This document shows, piece after piece, positions 1-6,500 of a stretch of 11,456 bases of DNA; position 1 is the first letter of the stretch; every line of letters starts with the position of its first letter. The notes beneath the pieces are model-generated. The model did not search any database. It worked only from the letters and a program-made list of their open reading frames with translations, and was not told where the DNA came from. The position numbers and the translations under genes are program-made. Source of the stretch: SZAS-79 sp038319115. GTDB lineage: Bacteria; Pseudomonadota; Gammaproteobacteria; Burkholderiales; SG8-39. The DNA lies in contig JBBQCV010000113.1 of NCBI GenBank assembly GCA_038319115.1, forward strand, positions 1-11,456, given 5' to 3'.

Positions 1-62
1 CCCAGCACACATCGAGCCCGCGAGCGGGGCTTCGGCGTCATCACTCCCGCAGATACTCACGC

Positions 63-91
63 TTGCCGCTAATCACGCGTGGCGTTACTAT
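63..91 (+). promoter_or_regulatory. Candidate sigma70 promoter of higBA, possibly leaderless
   Basis: A -35-like TTGCCG (63-68) and a -10-like TACTAT (86-91) are 17 bp apart, each matching 4 of 6 consensus bases. Transcription would start near 97-99, which is the GTG start codon of higB. No Shine-Dalgarno sequence precedes that GTG, so a leaderless transcript fits. This rests on motif reading only. An alternative -10, TATACA (89-94), lies even closer to the start. Confidence 0.4.
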
Positions 92-97
92 ACATTC

Positions 98-376
98 GTG
101 ATCAAGACGTTCAAGTGCGCCGACACGCTTGCTCTTTCCGAGGGCGAGCGCGTCAGGCGGTTCGTGAACATCGCAGACGTGGCCCGTCGAAAACTGCGGC
201 AGCTGGAAATTGCGGGGCGTTTGGACGATCTGCGCGTTCCGCCCGGCAATCGTCTGGAGGCCTTGAAAGGCGATCGTCTGGGCCAGCATGGCATTCGCAT
301 AAACGATCAATATCGCGTGTGCTTTCGCTGGACGGACACCGGTGTCGAGGATGTCGAGATCGTGGACTATCACTGA
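98..376 (+). CDS. higB: HigB toxin, RelE/ParE-superfamily mRNA interferase
   Basis: This 92-residue protein is a HigB-type toxin. Relatives bind the ribosome and cleave mRNA during translation, acting in the cytoplasm until held by HigA. The length is typical, and the C-terminal half carries the family signature: VPPGNRLEALKGDR (residues 47-60), then GQHGIRINDQYRVCF (62-76) and a terminal VEIVDYH. The gene starts with GTG at 98; no other start codon is in frame just upstream, and the reading VIKTFKCADT fits the family N terminus. The antitoxin gene follows after about 10 bases, in the toxin-first order usual for higBA. Regulation is presumably autorepression by HigA or HigBA at the promoter just upstream. 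The frame looks intact. Confidence 0.93.
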   Translation: MIKTFKCADTLALSEGERVRRFVNIADVARRKLRQLEIAGRLDDLRVPPGNRLEALKGDRLGQHGIRINDQYRVCFRWTDTGVEDVEIVDYH

Positions 377-388
377 TGGAGATACATG

Positions 389-715
389 ATGCGTAAACTC
401 AAACCCGTGACCCCCGGCGAAATCCTGCTCGAAGAATTTTTGAAGCCCATGGGCATCAGTCAATACAGACTGGCAAAGGAGATTGCCGTGCCCGCGCAGC
501 GTATCGGCGACATCGTGGCCGGGAAACGCACTGTTACTGCCGGCACCGATTTGCTCCTGTTCCGCTACTTCGGCCTCTCAAACGGTTACTGGCTGCGCGC
601 CCAGGCGGCCCATGACACGAAAGTCGCGGGACGGACCCTGAAAGTCAAACTGGCGAAAATAAAACCCTGGTCGACTGCCGGAAAGGCTGGAGACCGCGCT
701 TTATCCCGGGCGTGA
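389..715 (+). CDS. higA: HigA antitoxin, XRE-family HTH regulator
   Basis: This is the antidote and autorepressor of HigB. An HTH_3/XRE helix-turn-helix covers roughly residues 23-60 (GISQYRLAKEIAVPAQRIGDIV and following), after the typical N terminus KPVTPGEILLEEFLKPMG. Two ATGs stand in tandem at 386 and 389. GGAGA at 378-382 is 3 bases from the first and 6 from the second, so 389 was chosen. Family similarity as I know it ends near KVKLAKIKPW, around base 668; the last 15 residues (STAGKAGDRALSRA region) look non-native. The native stop codon may have been lost at the junction with the transposon debris that follows. The HTH and partner-binding core are complete, so function is likely kept. 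Confidence 0.9.
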   Translation: MRKLKPVTPGEILLEEFLKPMGISQYRLAKEIAVPAQRIGDIVAGKRTVTAGTDLLLFRYFGLSNGYWLRAQAAHDTKVAGRTLKVKLAKIKPWSTAGKAGDRALSRA

Positions 716-792
716 ACGCGTGCTGTCCGAGGGCTTGTGCAGCCGCATGTCGAGCCCGCGAACGAACCCGTGAGCGAGTTCGCCGCACGCTG

Positions 793-930
793 GAATGTCC
801 CAAATGTAAGGGGCCGATGCGCGTCATCGCGCTGATCAGCGATCCGCCTGTGGTGCGACGCATCCTCGAGCACCTGGGGCTGTGGCAGCCCGAGGCGAGC
901 GAGCGCTCGCCAACGGTGCCCCCCGAAGCT
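793..930 (+). pseudogene. IS91-like transposase, C-terminal remnant
   Basis: An open stretch reads ECPKCKGPMRVIALISDPP followed by VVRRILEHLGLWQP and ASERSPTVPPE. I recognise this as the C-terminal tail of IS91-type (Y2/HUH) transposases: a CxxC pair, a DP-V-RRIL-HLGL helix and a proline-rich end. Only about 46 residues remain. The HUH and catalytic tyrosine regions are absent, and nothing recognisable as transposase precedes base 793. The similarity stops about 4 bases from the stop codon of the truncated receptor gene on the other strand, so the remnant marks an old transposition or rearrangement junction. The identification is from memory of the family and was not searched. Confidence 0.7.
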
Positions 931-933
931 GGC

Positions 934-1092
934 CTACACGCGGGTCAGGGTGCGGGCGAGGATGTCAGTGCCACCGCCCGTGGCGAACGGAACCACCGGT
1001 CGGATGGGCTTGACGGGATACTGTGCGCAAGCCGCGAACGCAACGAGCCAGAGACTTCCCGTCGTTGCAATCAGACGCGCGAGTCTTCGCAT
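934..1092 (-). pseudogene. Bug/TctC-family periplasmic receptor, 5' fragment
   Basis: The minus strand encodes 52 residues: a signal peptide (MRRLARLIATTGSLWLVAFAACA), then QYPVKPIRPVVPFATGGGTD and ILARTLTRV, then a stop. This is the start of a tripartite tricarboxylate transporter receptor (Bug family), normally about 320 residues. GGGAG at 1101-1105 gives a good ribosome-binding site ahead of the ATG at 1090-1092, so the fragment still has its translation start. It ends at base 934, directly against the IS91-like remnant, so about 85 percent of the gene is gone. It differs clearly from the complete Bug receptor at 8938-9921 and is not a recent copy of it. It has no plausible remaining function. 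Confidence 0.82.
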
Positions 1093-1141
1093 CGTATTGC
1101 CTCCCGTATAGCGGCCCCCCAAGCCCCCGTTTGGTGCAGGC

Positions 1142-1360
1142 TCAGACGCCCTTGGCCTTTTCCAGCAGTCTAAGGCCTCGCGCCGTCCTTTTGCGTCCAC
1201 GCTCCGCGCGCAGCAGGAAGCGGGTCTCGGCGTCGAATTCCGCCAGCATCTGCGTGGTCATTTCATCGATCAGCCGGTTGACGCTGATACGACGGCGCCG
1301 GGAGAGGTCCTTCAGGCGCTGATACTTGTCGTCCGCGAGCCGAATCGTCAATGCACTCAT
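1142..1360 (-). CDS. Ribbon-helix-helix (CopG-like) antitoxin of PIN module
   Basis: This 72-residue protein starts MSALTIRLADDKYQRLKDLS and continues RRRRISVNRLIDEMTTQML. That is a ribbon-helix-helix DNA-binding domain (residues 2-42: beta strand TIRL, then two helices). A basic C-terminal tail (RGRKRTARGLRLLEKAKG) could wrap the toxin or contact nucleic acid. Its ATG overlaps the stop of the PIN toxin gene as ATGA (1357-1360), and AAGGGG lies about 8 bases upstream, so translation is coupled. It should neutralise the PIN RNase and, as RHH antitoxins do, repress the shared promoter near 1790. The antitoxin gene comes second, the reverse of the usual vapBC order. Confidence 0.82.
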   Translation of the reverse strand: MSALTIRLADDKYQRLKDLSRRRRISVNRLIDEMTTQMLAEFDAETRFLLRAERGRKRTARGLRLLEKAKGV

Positions 1361-1779
1361 GATTTCACCCCTTTCAGGAATTGCGCGGGCGTCACCGCCG
1401 CGAGATCCGGGAACTTCAACTCCATGCCGCGCAAATCGCGAAGATTGTGCGTCACGATTCGACTGGCACCGCCCGCCACCGCCAGCTCCACCAGGTGGTT
1501 GTCACCTTCGTCCGGAAGATTGGGGCGCCAACCGAAATAGATGCGCGTCCAGCGACTTGCCGCAAGGAAGATATCGAACAGCTCTTCGCGTTCGCCTGCG
1601 GTCAGCCTGCATTTTTGAAACAGCTTCCCGCGGCTCAGGACATCCTCGTACTCGGTCACTAGCGCCGAGCCCATGAGCGGAACGTGTTCACCGCGCAGGC
1701 ACGCGCCTACGATCGCATTCGATGCGCCGGTTCCCAGGCAGGCCGCCACGAAGACGTTGGTATCGACCACGATCAGCAT
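1357..1779 (-). CDS. PIN-domain toxin (VapC-like RNase, COG1569 type)
   Basis: This 140-residue protein is a PIN-domain ribonuclease toxin of the 'putative TA system toxin, PIN family' group. Visible motifs are MLIVVDTNVFVAA with metal-binding D6, the central VTEYEDVL (E43/E45), DEGDNHLVELA (D90, D93) and SRIVTHNLRDL near residues 106-116. In the last motif the usual GD is HN, a variant I believe occurs in this subfamily. Relatives cut RNA with Mg2+ in the cytoplasm. The ATG at 1779 follows a TGATACCAT box by 7 bases with no Shine-Dalgarno, so a leaderless mRNA is likely. The partner RHH antitoxin gene overlaps the 3' end by 4 bases. The target RNA cannot be inferred. Confidence 0.87.
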   Translation of the reverse strand: MLIVVDTNVFVAACLGTGASNAIVGACLRGEHVPLMGSALVTEYEDVLSRGKLFQKCRLTAGEREELFDIFLAASRWTRIYFGWRPNLPDEGDNHLVELAVAGGASRIVTHNLRDLRGMELKFPDLAAVTPAQFLKGVKS

Positions 1780-1786
1780 CGATCAA

Positions 1787-1815
1787 ATGGTATCAGAATT
1801 GCCACCACACGGCAG
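1787..1815 (-). promoter_or_regulatory. Candidate extended -10 promoter of the PIN/RHH module
   Basis: Read on the minus strand, TGATACCAT (1795 down to 1787) is an extended -10 (TGn plus TACCAT, 4 of 6). A weak -35, CTGCCG (1815-1810), lies 17 bp further upstream. Only 7 bases separate the -10 from the toxin ATG, predicting a leaderless transcript. The -35 overlaps the direct repeat at 1814-1841. Confidence 0.4.
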
Positions 1816-1841
1816 TGACCCGCCCCCCGCCAGCCGTACCA
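1814..1841 (+). repeat. Direct repeat, left copy, flanking MNT/HEPN
   Basis: This 28-base stretch (AGTGACCCGCC at its left end, AGCCGTACCA at its right end) matches 2669-2695 in the same orientation at about 24 of 28 positions with one gap. The two copies bracket the MNT/HEPN pair. Similarity fades beyond the block. The rest of the 257-base gap 1780-2036 holds a GCAGCGCTGC palindrome (1931-1940) and a small hairpin (1906-1919, CGAA loop); I see no gene in it. Confidence 0.6.
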
Positions 1842-1987
1842 ATTCTCAAGGGACCGCGGGTCGGGGTCGCGCGCCCGGTACAACACCTTCCTGCGAATCG
1901 CCACTGGTCTCGAAAGACCGAGGCGCGGCAGCAGCGCTGCGATGGCTGGGCCGCGCAGCGCGAGCCTCGCCCGATTCATGCCCGGTT

Positions 1988-1996
1988 TGCTATAGT
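1988..1996 (+). promoter_or_regulatory. Extended -10 promoter of MNT/HEPN
   Basis: TGCTATAGT contains an extended -10 (TGn) and a 5 of 6 match to TATAAT. No good -35 is visible, as is common with extended -10 promoters. Transcription would start near 2003, giving a leader of about 34 bases before the ATG at 2037. Confidence 0.5.
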
Positions 1997-2036
1997 CGTT
2001 CGCCGAAGGTTAATTTACGTGCTCCAGGGTAATCGC

Positions 2037-2330
2037 ATGGCGCAACCGTCCACCGCACTCAAGACCCATCGTGACCGCGTGCTAGAAATCGCGCGGGCTC
2101 ACGGTGCACGCAACGTCCGGGTGTTCGGTTCCGTGGCGCGTGGCGCCGACCGAGAGGGCAGCGACATCGACCTTCTGGTGGATGTCGAGGAGTACGTGAC
2201 ACTGTTCACCCTCGCGGGGCTCGAGCAGGCGTTACACGACCTTCTTGGCGTCCGGGTCGACGTACGCACGCCCGCGGAGATTTCACACTACGTCCGGGAG
2301 CAGGTCCTCGCCGAGGCGCGCCCCCTTTGA
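2037..2330 (+). CDS. mntA: MNT-domain nucleotidyltransferase antitoxin
   Basis: This 97-residue protein is a minimal nucleotidyltransferase (MNT). The catalytic signature is complete: FGSVARG (residues 30-36), SDIDLLV with D43 and D45, and a third acidic residue in VRVDVRT (D75). In characterised MntA/HepT pairs the MNT enzyme transfers AMP from ATP onto a tyrosine near the HEPN active site and so silences the RNase. The ATG at 2037 was chosen over upstream in-frame ATGs because it follows AGGG (2026-2029) and the TATAGT promoter, and because family similarity begins there. Its stop codon overlaps the TTG start of the HEPN gene (TTGA, 2327-2330), so the pair is coupled. The gene is intact although its partner is broken. 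Confidence 0.88.
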   Translation: MAQPSTALKTHRDRVLEIARAHGARNVRVFGSVARGADREGSDIDLLVDVEEYVTLFTLAGLEQALHDLLGVRVDVRTPAEISHYVREQVLAEARPL

Positions 2331-2669
2331 ACGAACGCGATGAGTTGCGACTGCGGCACGTTGTCGATGCCGCAGACCGGATCGCGGACTATCTGTCGAG
2401 CGTCAATCGCGACGGGTTCCTCGCCAATCGGATGCTCCAAGGACGCGGTGGTGCGGAACCTGGAGGTCATCGGCGAGGCGTGCGCGAACCTCGCGCCGGA
2501 GTTCCGGGATGCAAATCCTGATGTGCCCTGGCAGAAGGCGAGCGGCATCCGCAATCGACTCGTTCACGGCTATTTTGACGTCGATCTGGGCGTGGTGTGG
2601 CAATCCGCGATGCATTCGGTGCCGGCGTTCGCGGATCAAATTCGCGCAATGCTGCCGGCGAAATCGTGA
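2327..2669 (+). pseudogene. hepT: HEPN-domain RNase toxin (HepT-like), frameshifted
   Basis: The HEPN partner of MNT is split over two frames. From the TTG at 2327 the protein reads NERDELRLRHVVDAADRIAD and continues to NRMLQ (38 codons, to 2440). The family then continues with DAVVRNLEVIGEA, which here is in the other frame from base 2442. Removing one G of the GG at 2441-2442 restores a 113-residue protein of normal length. The shifted part still carries the catalytic RX4H motif, RNRLVH (R at 2550-2552, H at 2565-2567), in RNRLVHGYFDVD. An in-frame ATG at 2340 could express the RX4H half with about 34 foreign N-terminal residues, but helix 1 of the HEPN bundle would be lost. Causes could be a real inactivating mutation or a sequencing error; no slippery heptamer is visible. 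Confidence 0.85.
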
Positions 2670-2695
2670 GTGACCTGCCCCCTTTAGCCGTACCA
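2669..2695 (+). repeat. Direct repeat, right copy, flanking MNT/HEPN
   Basis: This block begins at the last base of the HEPN stop codon and reads AGTGACCTGCC at the left and AGCCGTACCA at the right. It matches 1814-1841 in the same orientation. Both copies are followed 140-170 bases later by a TTGCTATA promoter-like box. It may be an ancient element end or recombination site; no transposase is associated. The remainder of 2696-2914 holds a GTATCGATAC palindrome (2770-2779) and the promoter below, but no gene I can support. Confidence 0.55.
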
Positions 2696-2809
2696 GTCCT
2701 GGGTAGGAAATCCGGTTGCAAGGTTAAAGGATTCTTTCGGTGGTGGGATTCAGGTGACAATATGTACCGGTATCGATACACGATCTGACAGCACAGCCTC
2801 TTCCAGACT

Positions 2810-2818
2810 TGCTATATT
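2810..2818 (+). promoter_or_regulatory. Candidate extended -10 promoter ahead of the TPR gene
   Basis: TGCTATATT gives TGn plus TATATT (5 of 6 to TATAAT). An ATATTAATAT palindrome overlaps it (2814-2823). No -35 at proper spacing is seen; CTGACA (2785-2790) is 22 bases away, too far. The leader to the TTG at 2915 would be about 90 bases. Confidence 0.35.
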
Positions 2819-2914
2819 AATATATTCCCGGCTGCGGGATCCGCATCGGCGTTTCGTGCCATGCCACCTTTGCCGTACACTTTGCGCATGGCATCCAAGG
2901 TTCCGGTTTCCTGA

Positions 2915-3439
2915 TTGGCCTACAGCCCGACCCTCAGGCTCATCGCAATGCTCTCGGGACGCCGCCCACCGGCCTCGTCGCCCACCATCCTGCAGTCCCT
3001 GTTCGATCGCCTCGGCCGAGCGCGCGAAGAGCACGAAGCTCTCGCCGCCGAAGACCGCATCTGGTCGGTCTGGATGGCGCACCCCAATGCCGCCGCGGCG
3101 AGCGTGCTCGACCGCGCCACCAACGACATCGCCAGCCGCCGCTACGACATCGCCGAAACGCGCCTGGTACGCCTGATCCGCGCGTGCCCCGCGTACGCAG
3201 AAGCCTGGCACAAGCTCGGCACGCTGCATTACCTCATGGGAGCCGATGACAAAAGCGTCGCGAGCCTGCACCATGCGCTCGACATCGAGCCGCGTCACTT
3301 CGGCGCGCTCGCATCGGTGGGCGAGATCCTGCTCGCGGGCGCCGATCGCGAGGGCGCCGCGCTCGCCTTCCACTCCGCGCTGAGGCTGCATCCGCACCTG
3401 GCTGCGGTGAGGGAGCGTCTGCACACGCTGCAAGGCTAA
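2915..3439 (+). CDS. Tetratricopeptide repeat protein
   Basis: This 174-residue protein of unknown specific role has three TPR-like helical pairs at about residues 61-94, 95-128 (AYAEAWHKLGTLHYLMGADD) and 129-162. The stretch LDIEPRHFGALASVGEI is a hallmark of a proteobacterial TPR family whose members, as I recall, are usually exported. Here TTG at 2915 directly follows an in-frame stop (2912-2914), so the protein cannot be extended. Its N terminus (MAYSPTLRLIAMLSGRRPPA) has no convincing signal peptide. An ATG at 2948 is an alternative start, with no clear ribosome-binding site for either. The 5' end may have been replaced at the edge of the TA island. TPR proteins are scaffolds for protein contacts; no partner is evident. 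Confidence 0.7.
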   Translation: MAYSPTLRLIAMLSGRRPPASSPTILQSLFDRLGRAREEHEALAAEDRIWSVWMAHPNAAAASVLDRATNDIASRRYDIAETRLVRLIRACPAYAEAWHKLGTLHYLMGADDKSVASLHHALDIEPRHFGALASVGEILLAGADREGAALAFHSALRLHPHLAAVRERLHTLQG

Positions 3440-3551
3440 GCCCGCCAATGGACGGCCTGCGCGCCAGTACGGAGCGCGAGCGCACAGAACCGGCCCGCCA
3501 CCGCCCTCATAACGTGGGTCACATTGCCATCCGATCCCGCCCCGCTTCCCT

Positions 3552-3586
3552 CATGCCTCATGCCCGATGTCCGAAGTCCGATGTCC
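3552..3586 (+). repeat. Five tandem imperfect heptamers over the kinase start
   Basis: The units are CATGCCT, CATGCCC, GATGTCC, GAAGTCC and GATGTCC, end to end, with consensus (C/G)ATG(C/T)C(C/T). ATGs therefore occur at 3553, 3560, 3567 and 3581. Only those at 3560 and 3581 are in the kinase frame. Loss or gain of one 7-bp unit would shift the frame of anything starting upstream of the array. Confidence 0.7.
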
Positions 3587-6500
3587 CATAACACCGTAAT
3601 CGACCCGCGGCACTGGGAAGGCGAGCAATACCGCCTGCTCGCCGAGAACATGCGGGATTACGCGATCTTCATCCTCGACCCGGACGGCCGCGTGCAGAGC
3701 TGGGGCGCGGGCGCCGAGCGGCTGTTCGGCTACACCGAAGCGCAAATCACCGGCCGGCACGTCGAGTTGCTCTACGCCGCCGAGGACCAGCGCGCCGGGC
3801 ACCCGGAACGCAACCTGGAAGCCGCCCGCGTGCAGGGCACGTTCAGGGACACCTCGAGCCGGGTGCGCAAGGACGCGAGCCGCTTCATCGCCGACGTAGC
3901 CTTGGTTGCGCTCTACGACGAGGGCGGCAGGCTGCGCGGCTTCGGCAACGTGACGCGCGACCTGTCGGAACTGCGCCAGAACGAGGCGCGCAAGAGTGCG
4001 ATCCTCGACACCGCGCTCGATTGCATCATCCTCATCGACGCCGCCGGGTGCGTGCTCGAGTTCAACCCCGCCGCTGAGCGCACCTTCGGCTACCGACGCG
4101 CCGATGTCGTCGGGCGCGAACTGGCCGAACTCATCGTGCCGCCCGCGTTGCGCGAGCGCCATCGCGCCGGGCTGGCGCGCTATGTGGCCACCGGCGAGGG
4201 CCCGGTGCTGGGCAAGCGCATCGAGCTGCCGGGCATGCGCGCTGACGGCAGCGAGTTTCCGGTCGAGCTGGCGATTACACGCATTCCGGGCGAGGGCCCG
4301 CCGCAGTTCGCCGCCTACCTGCGCGACATCAGCGAGCGGCAGCGCGCCGAGCAGTTGCGCAGCGTGCGCATGGCCGTCACGCACCAGCTCGCACAGGCGC
4401 AGGACATGAGCGAAGCGTCGGCCCACCTCCTGCAGGCGGTGTGCGAAAACCTGGGCTGGGACATCGGCCTGTTTTGGGTCGTGGACCCGGCGGCCGAGGC
4501 GCTGCGTTGCCTTGCGAACTGGCACCGGCCCGGCACGGCGTTCCTAAATTTCGTCGACGCGAGCCGCACGCGCACCTTCCGCAAGGGCGAGGGCCTGCCT
4601 GGCCGTGCGTGGTCGAGCGGCAGCTGCGAATGGGTGGGCGACGTGCGCACCAGCCCGGAATTCGCGCGCGCCGCGCCCGCCGCCACCGACGGCCTGCAAA
4701 GCGCCTTCGCGTGCCCCGTGACCCTGTATGGCAGCACCCTGGGCGTGATGGAATTCTTCACCCGGCGCATGCGCGAGCCCGAGGACGAACTGCTCGAAAC
4801 AATCACCACCATCGCCGGGCAGATCGGCCAGTTCATCGAACGCAGGCAGACCGAACAGACCCTGCGCGAAAGCGAAGGGCGGTTCCGCGGCCTCATGGAG
4901 CAGGCTCCGTTCAGCGTGCAGATCCTCGCCCCCGACGGGAGCACGCTGGCGGTCAACCGCGCCTGGTCGCAAGTGTGGGGTGTCACGCTCGAGCAGATCG
5001 CGGGCTACAACGTGCTCGAAGATCCGCAACTCGAAGCCAAGGGCGTGCTCGGCTATCTGCGCCGCGCCTTCGCTGGCGAATCGGTGGCCGTCCCCGAGAT
5101 CCGCTACGACCCCAACGAAACCATTCCCGACATCACCAACCGCGAGGACGCGGCACGCTGGGTCGCCGCGGTCGCCTATCCGCTCAAGGACGACGCCGGC
5201 CGGGTGCGCGAGGTGGTGCTCTCCCACAACGACGTCACCGCGCGCAGGCAGGCCGAAATGGCGCTGCGCGCGAGCGAGGAGAAGCTGCGCCTCCTGGCCG
5301 ACACGATCCCGCAGCTCGCGTGGATGGCGCAGCCCGACGGGGGCATCTTCTGGTACAACCGCCGCTGGTACGACTATACCGGCACCGACCTGGCTGGCAT
5401 GGAGGGCTGGGGGTGGCAGTCGGTGCACGATCCTGAAATACTGCCCGAGGTGATCGAGCGATGGTCCTCCTCGATCGCCGGGGGAGTCCCCTTCGAGATG
5501 GTATTTCCGCTGAAAGGCGCCGACGGCCAGTTCCGCCCCTTCCTCACCCGGGTCAACCCGCTGCGCGACGAAGACGGGAATATCGTCTACTGGTTCGGCA
5601 CCAACACCGACATCAGCGAGATCAAGCGCATGGAGGATGCGCTTCGCGATACCGACCGCAGGAAGGACGAATTCCTTGCCACCCTCGCGCACGAACTGCG
5701 CAACCCGCTCGCGCCGATCCGCAATTCGCTCCAGATCCTGAAGCTGCCCAACCTCGACCCGGCCACGGCGGAAAAGTCGCGCGCCGTCATGGAGCGCCAG
5801 GTACACCACCTCGTGCGCCTGGTGGACGACCTCCTCGATGTATCGCGCGTGGTGCGCGGCAAGATCGAGTTGCGCAAGGAGGCAGTCGAGTTAGCGACCA
5901 TCGTGGCCCGCGCGGTCGAGATCGCCCAGCCGCTCATCGAGGTGCAGGGCCACCGGCTCGACATCGCCCTGCCCGCGCAGTCGCTCCTCATCGACGGCGA
6001 CCCGGTGCGCCTGGCCCAGGTGATGGGCAACCTGCTCACCAACGCGGGCAAGTACACGGAGGCCAACGGAAGCATCTCGTTTAGCGCGCAGCGCGAGGGC
6101 AACGAGGCGCTCGTCCGCCTCGTCGACACCGGCATCGGCATCGCGCCGGACATGCTGCCGCACGTGTTCGAGCTGTTCGTGCAGGGCGACCATTCCGAGG
6201 CGCGCTCGCAGGGCGGCCTGGGCATCGGCCTCACATTGGTCAAGAACCTGATCGAACTGCATGGCGGCTCGGTGAGCGCCTGGAGCGCGGGCCTGGGCCG
6301 CGGCTCCGAATTCACCATCCGCCTCCCGCTGCTGCCGGACCGGCAAGCGCAAGTCCCGGTGGCTCACGCACCCGGCCAGACGCCCGCCGTCGCCGCAGGG
6401 CACCGGCTGCTGGTCGTCGACGACAACCGCGATGCGGCCGAAAGCCTCGCCATCCTGTTGCGCGCGCAGGGCTACGCAGTGCGCGTGGCCTTCGACGGCG

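Noticed and set aside
14..32. Stem-loop AGCCC/GGGCT as a terminator of a gene left of the window
   Set aside because: The stem is only 5-6 bp and no T run follows on either strand.
1814..2695. Reading the two direct repeats as terminal inverted repeats of a named IS
   Set aside because: They are in the same orientation, no transposase lies between them and I cannot match them to a named element from memory.
2597..2788. 63-codon frame over the HEPN 3' end and following gap
   Set aside because: Its first half is an alternate frame of the HEPN coding sequence and the rest has no recognisable family or ribosome-binding site.
4544..5809. Long minus-strand open frame (421 codons) inside the kinase gene, with others at 3551-4525 and 5891-7168
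   Set aside because: They lie opposite a clearly conserved multi-domain kinase in high-GC DNA, where antisense frames stay open by codon bias; no recognisable domain appears.
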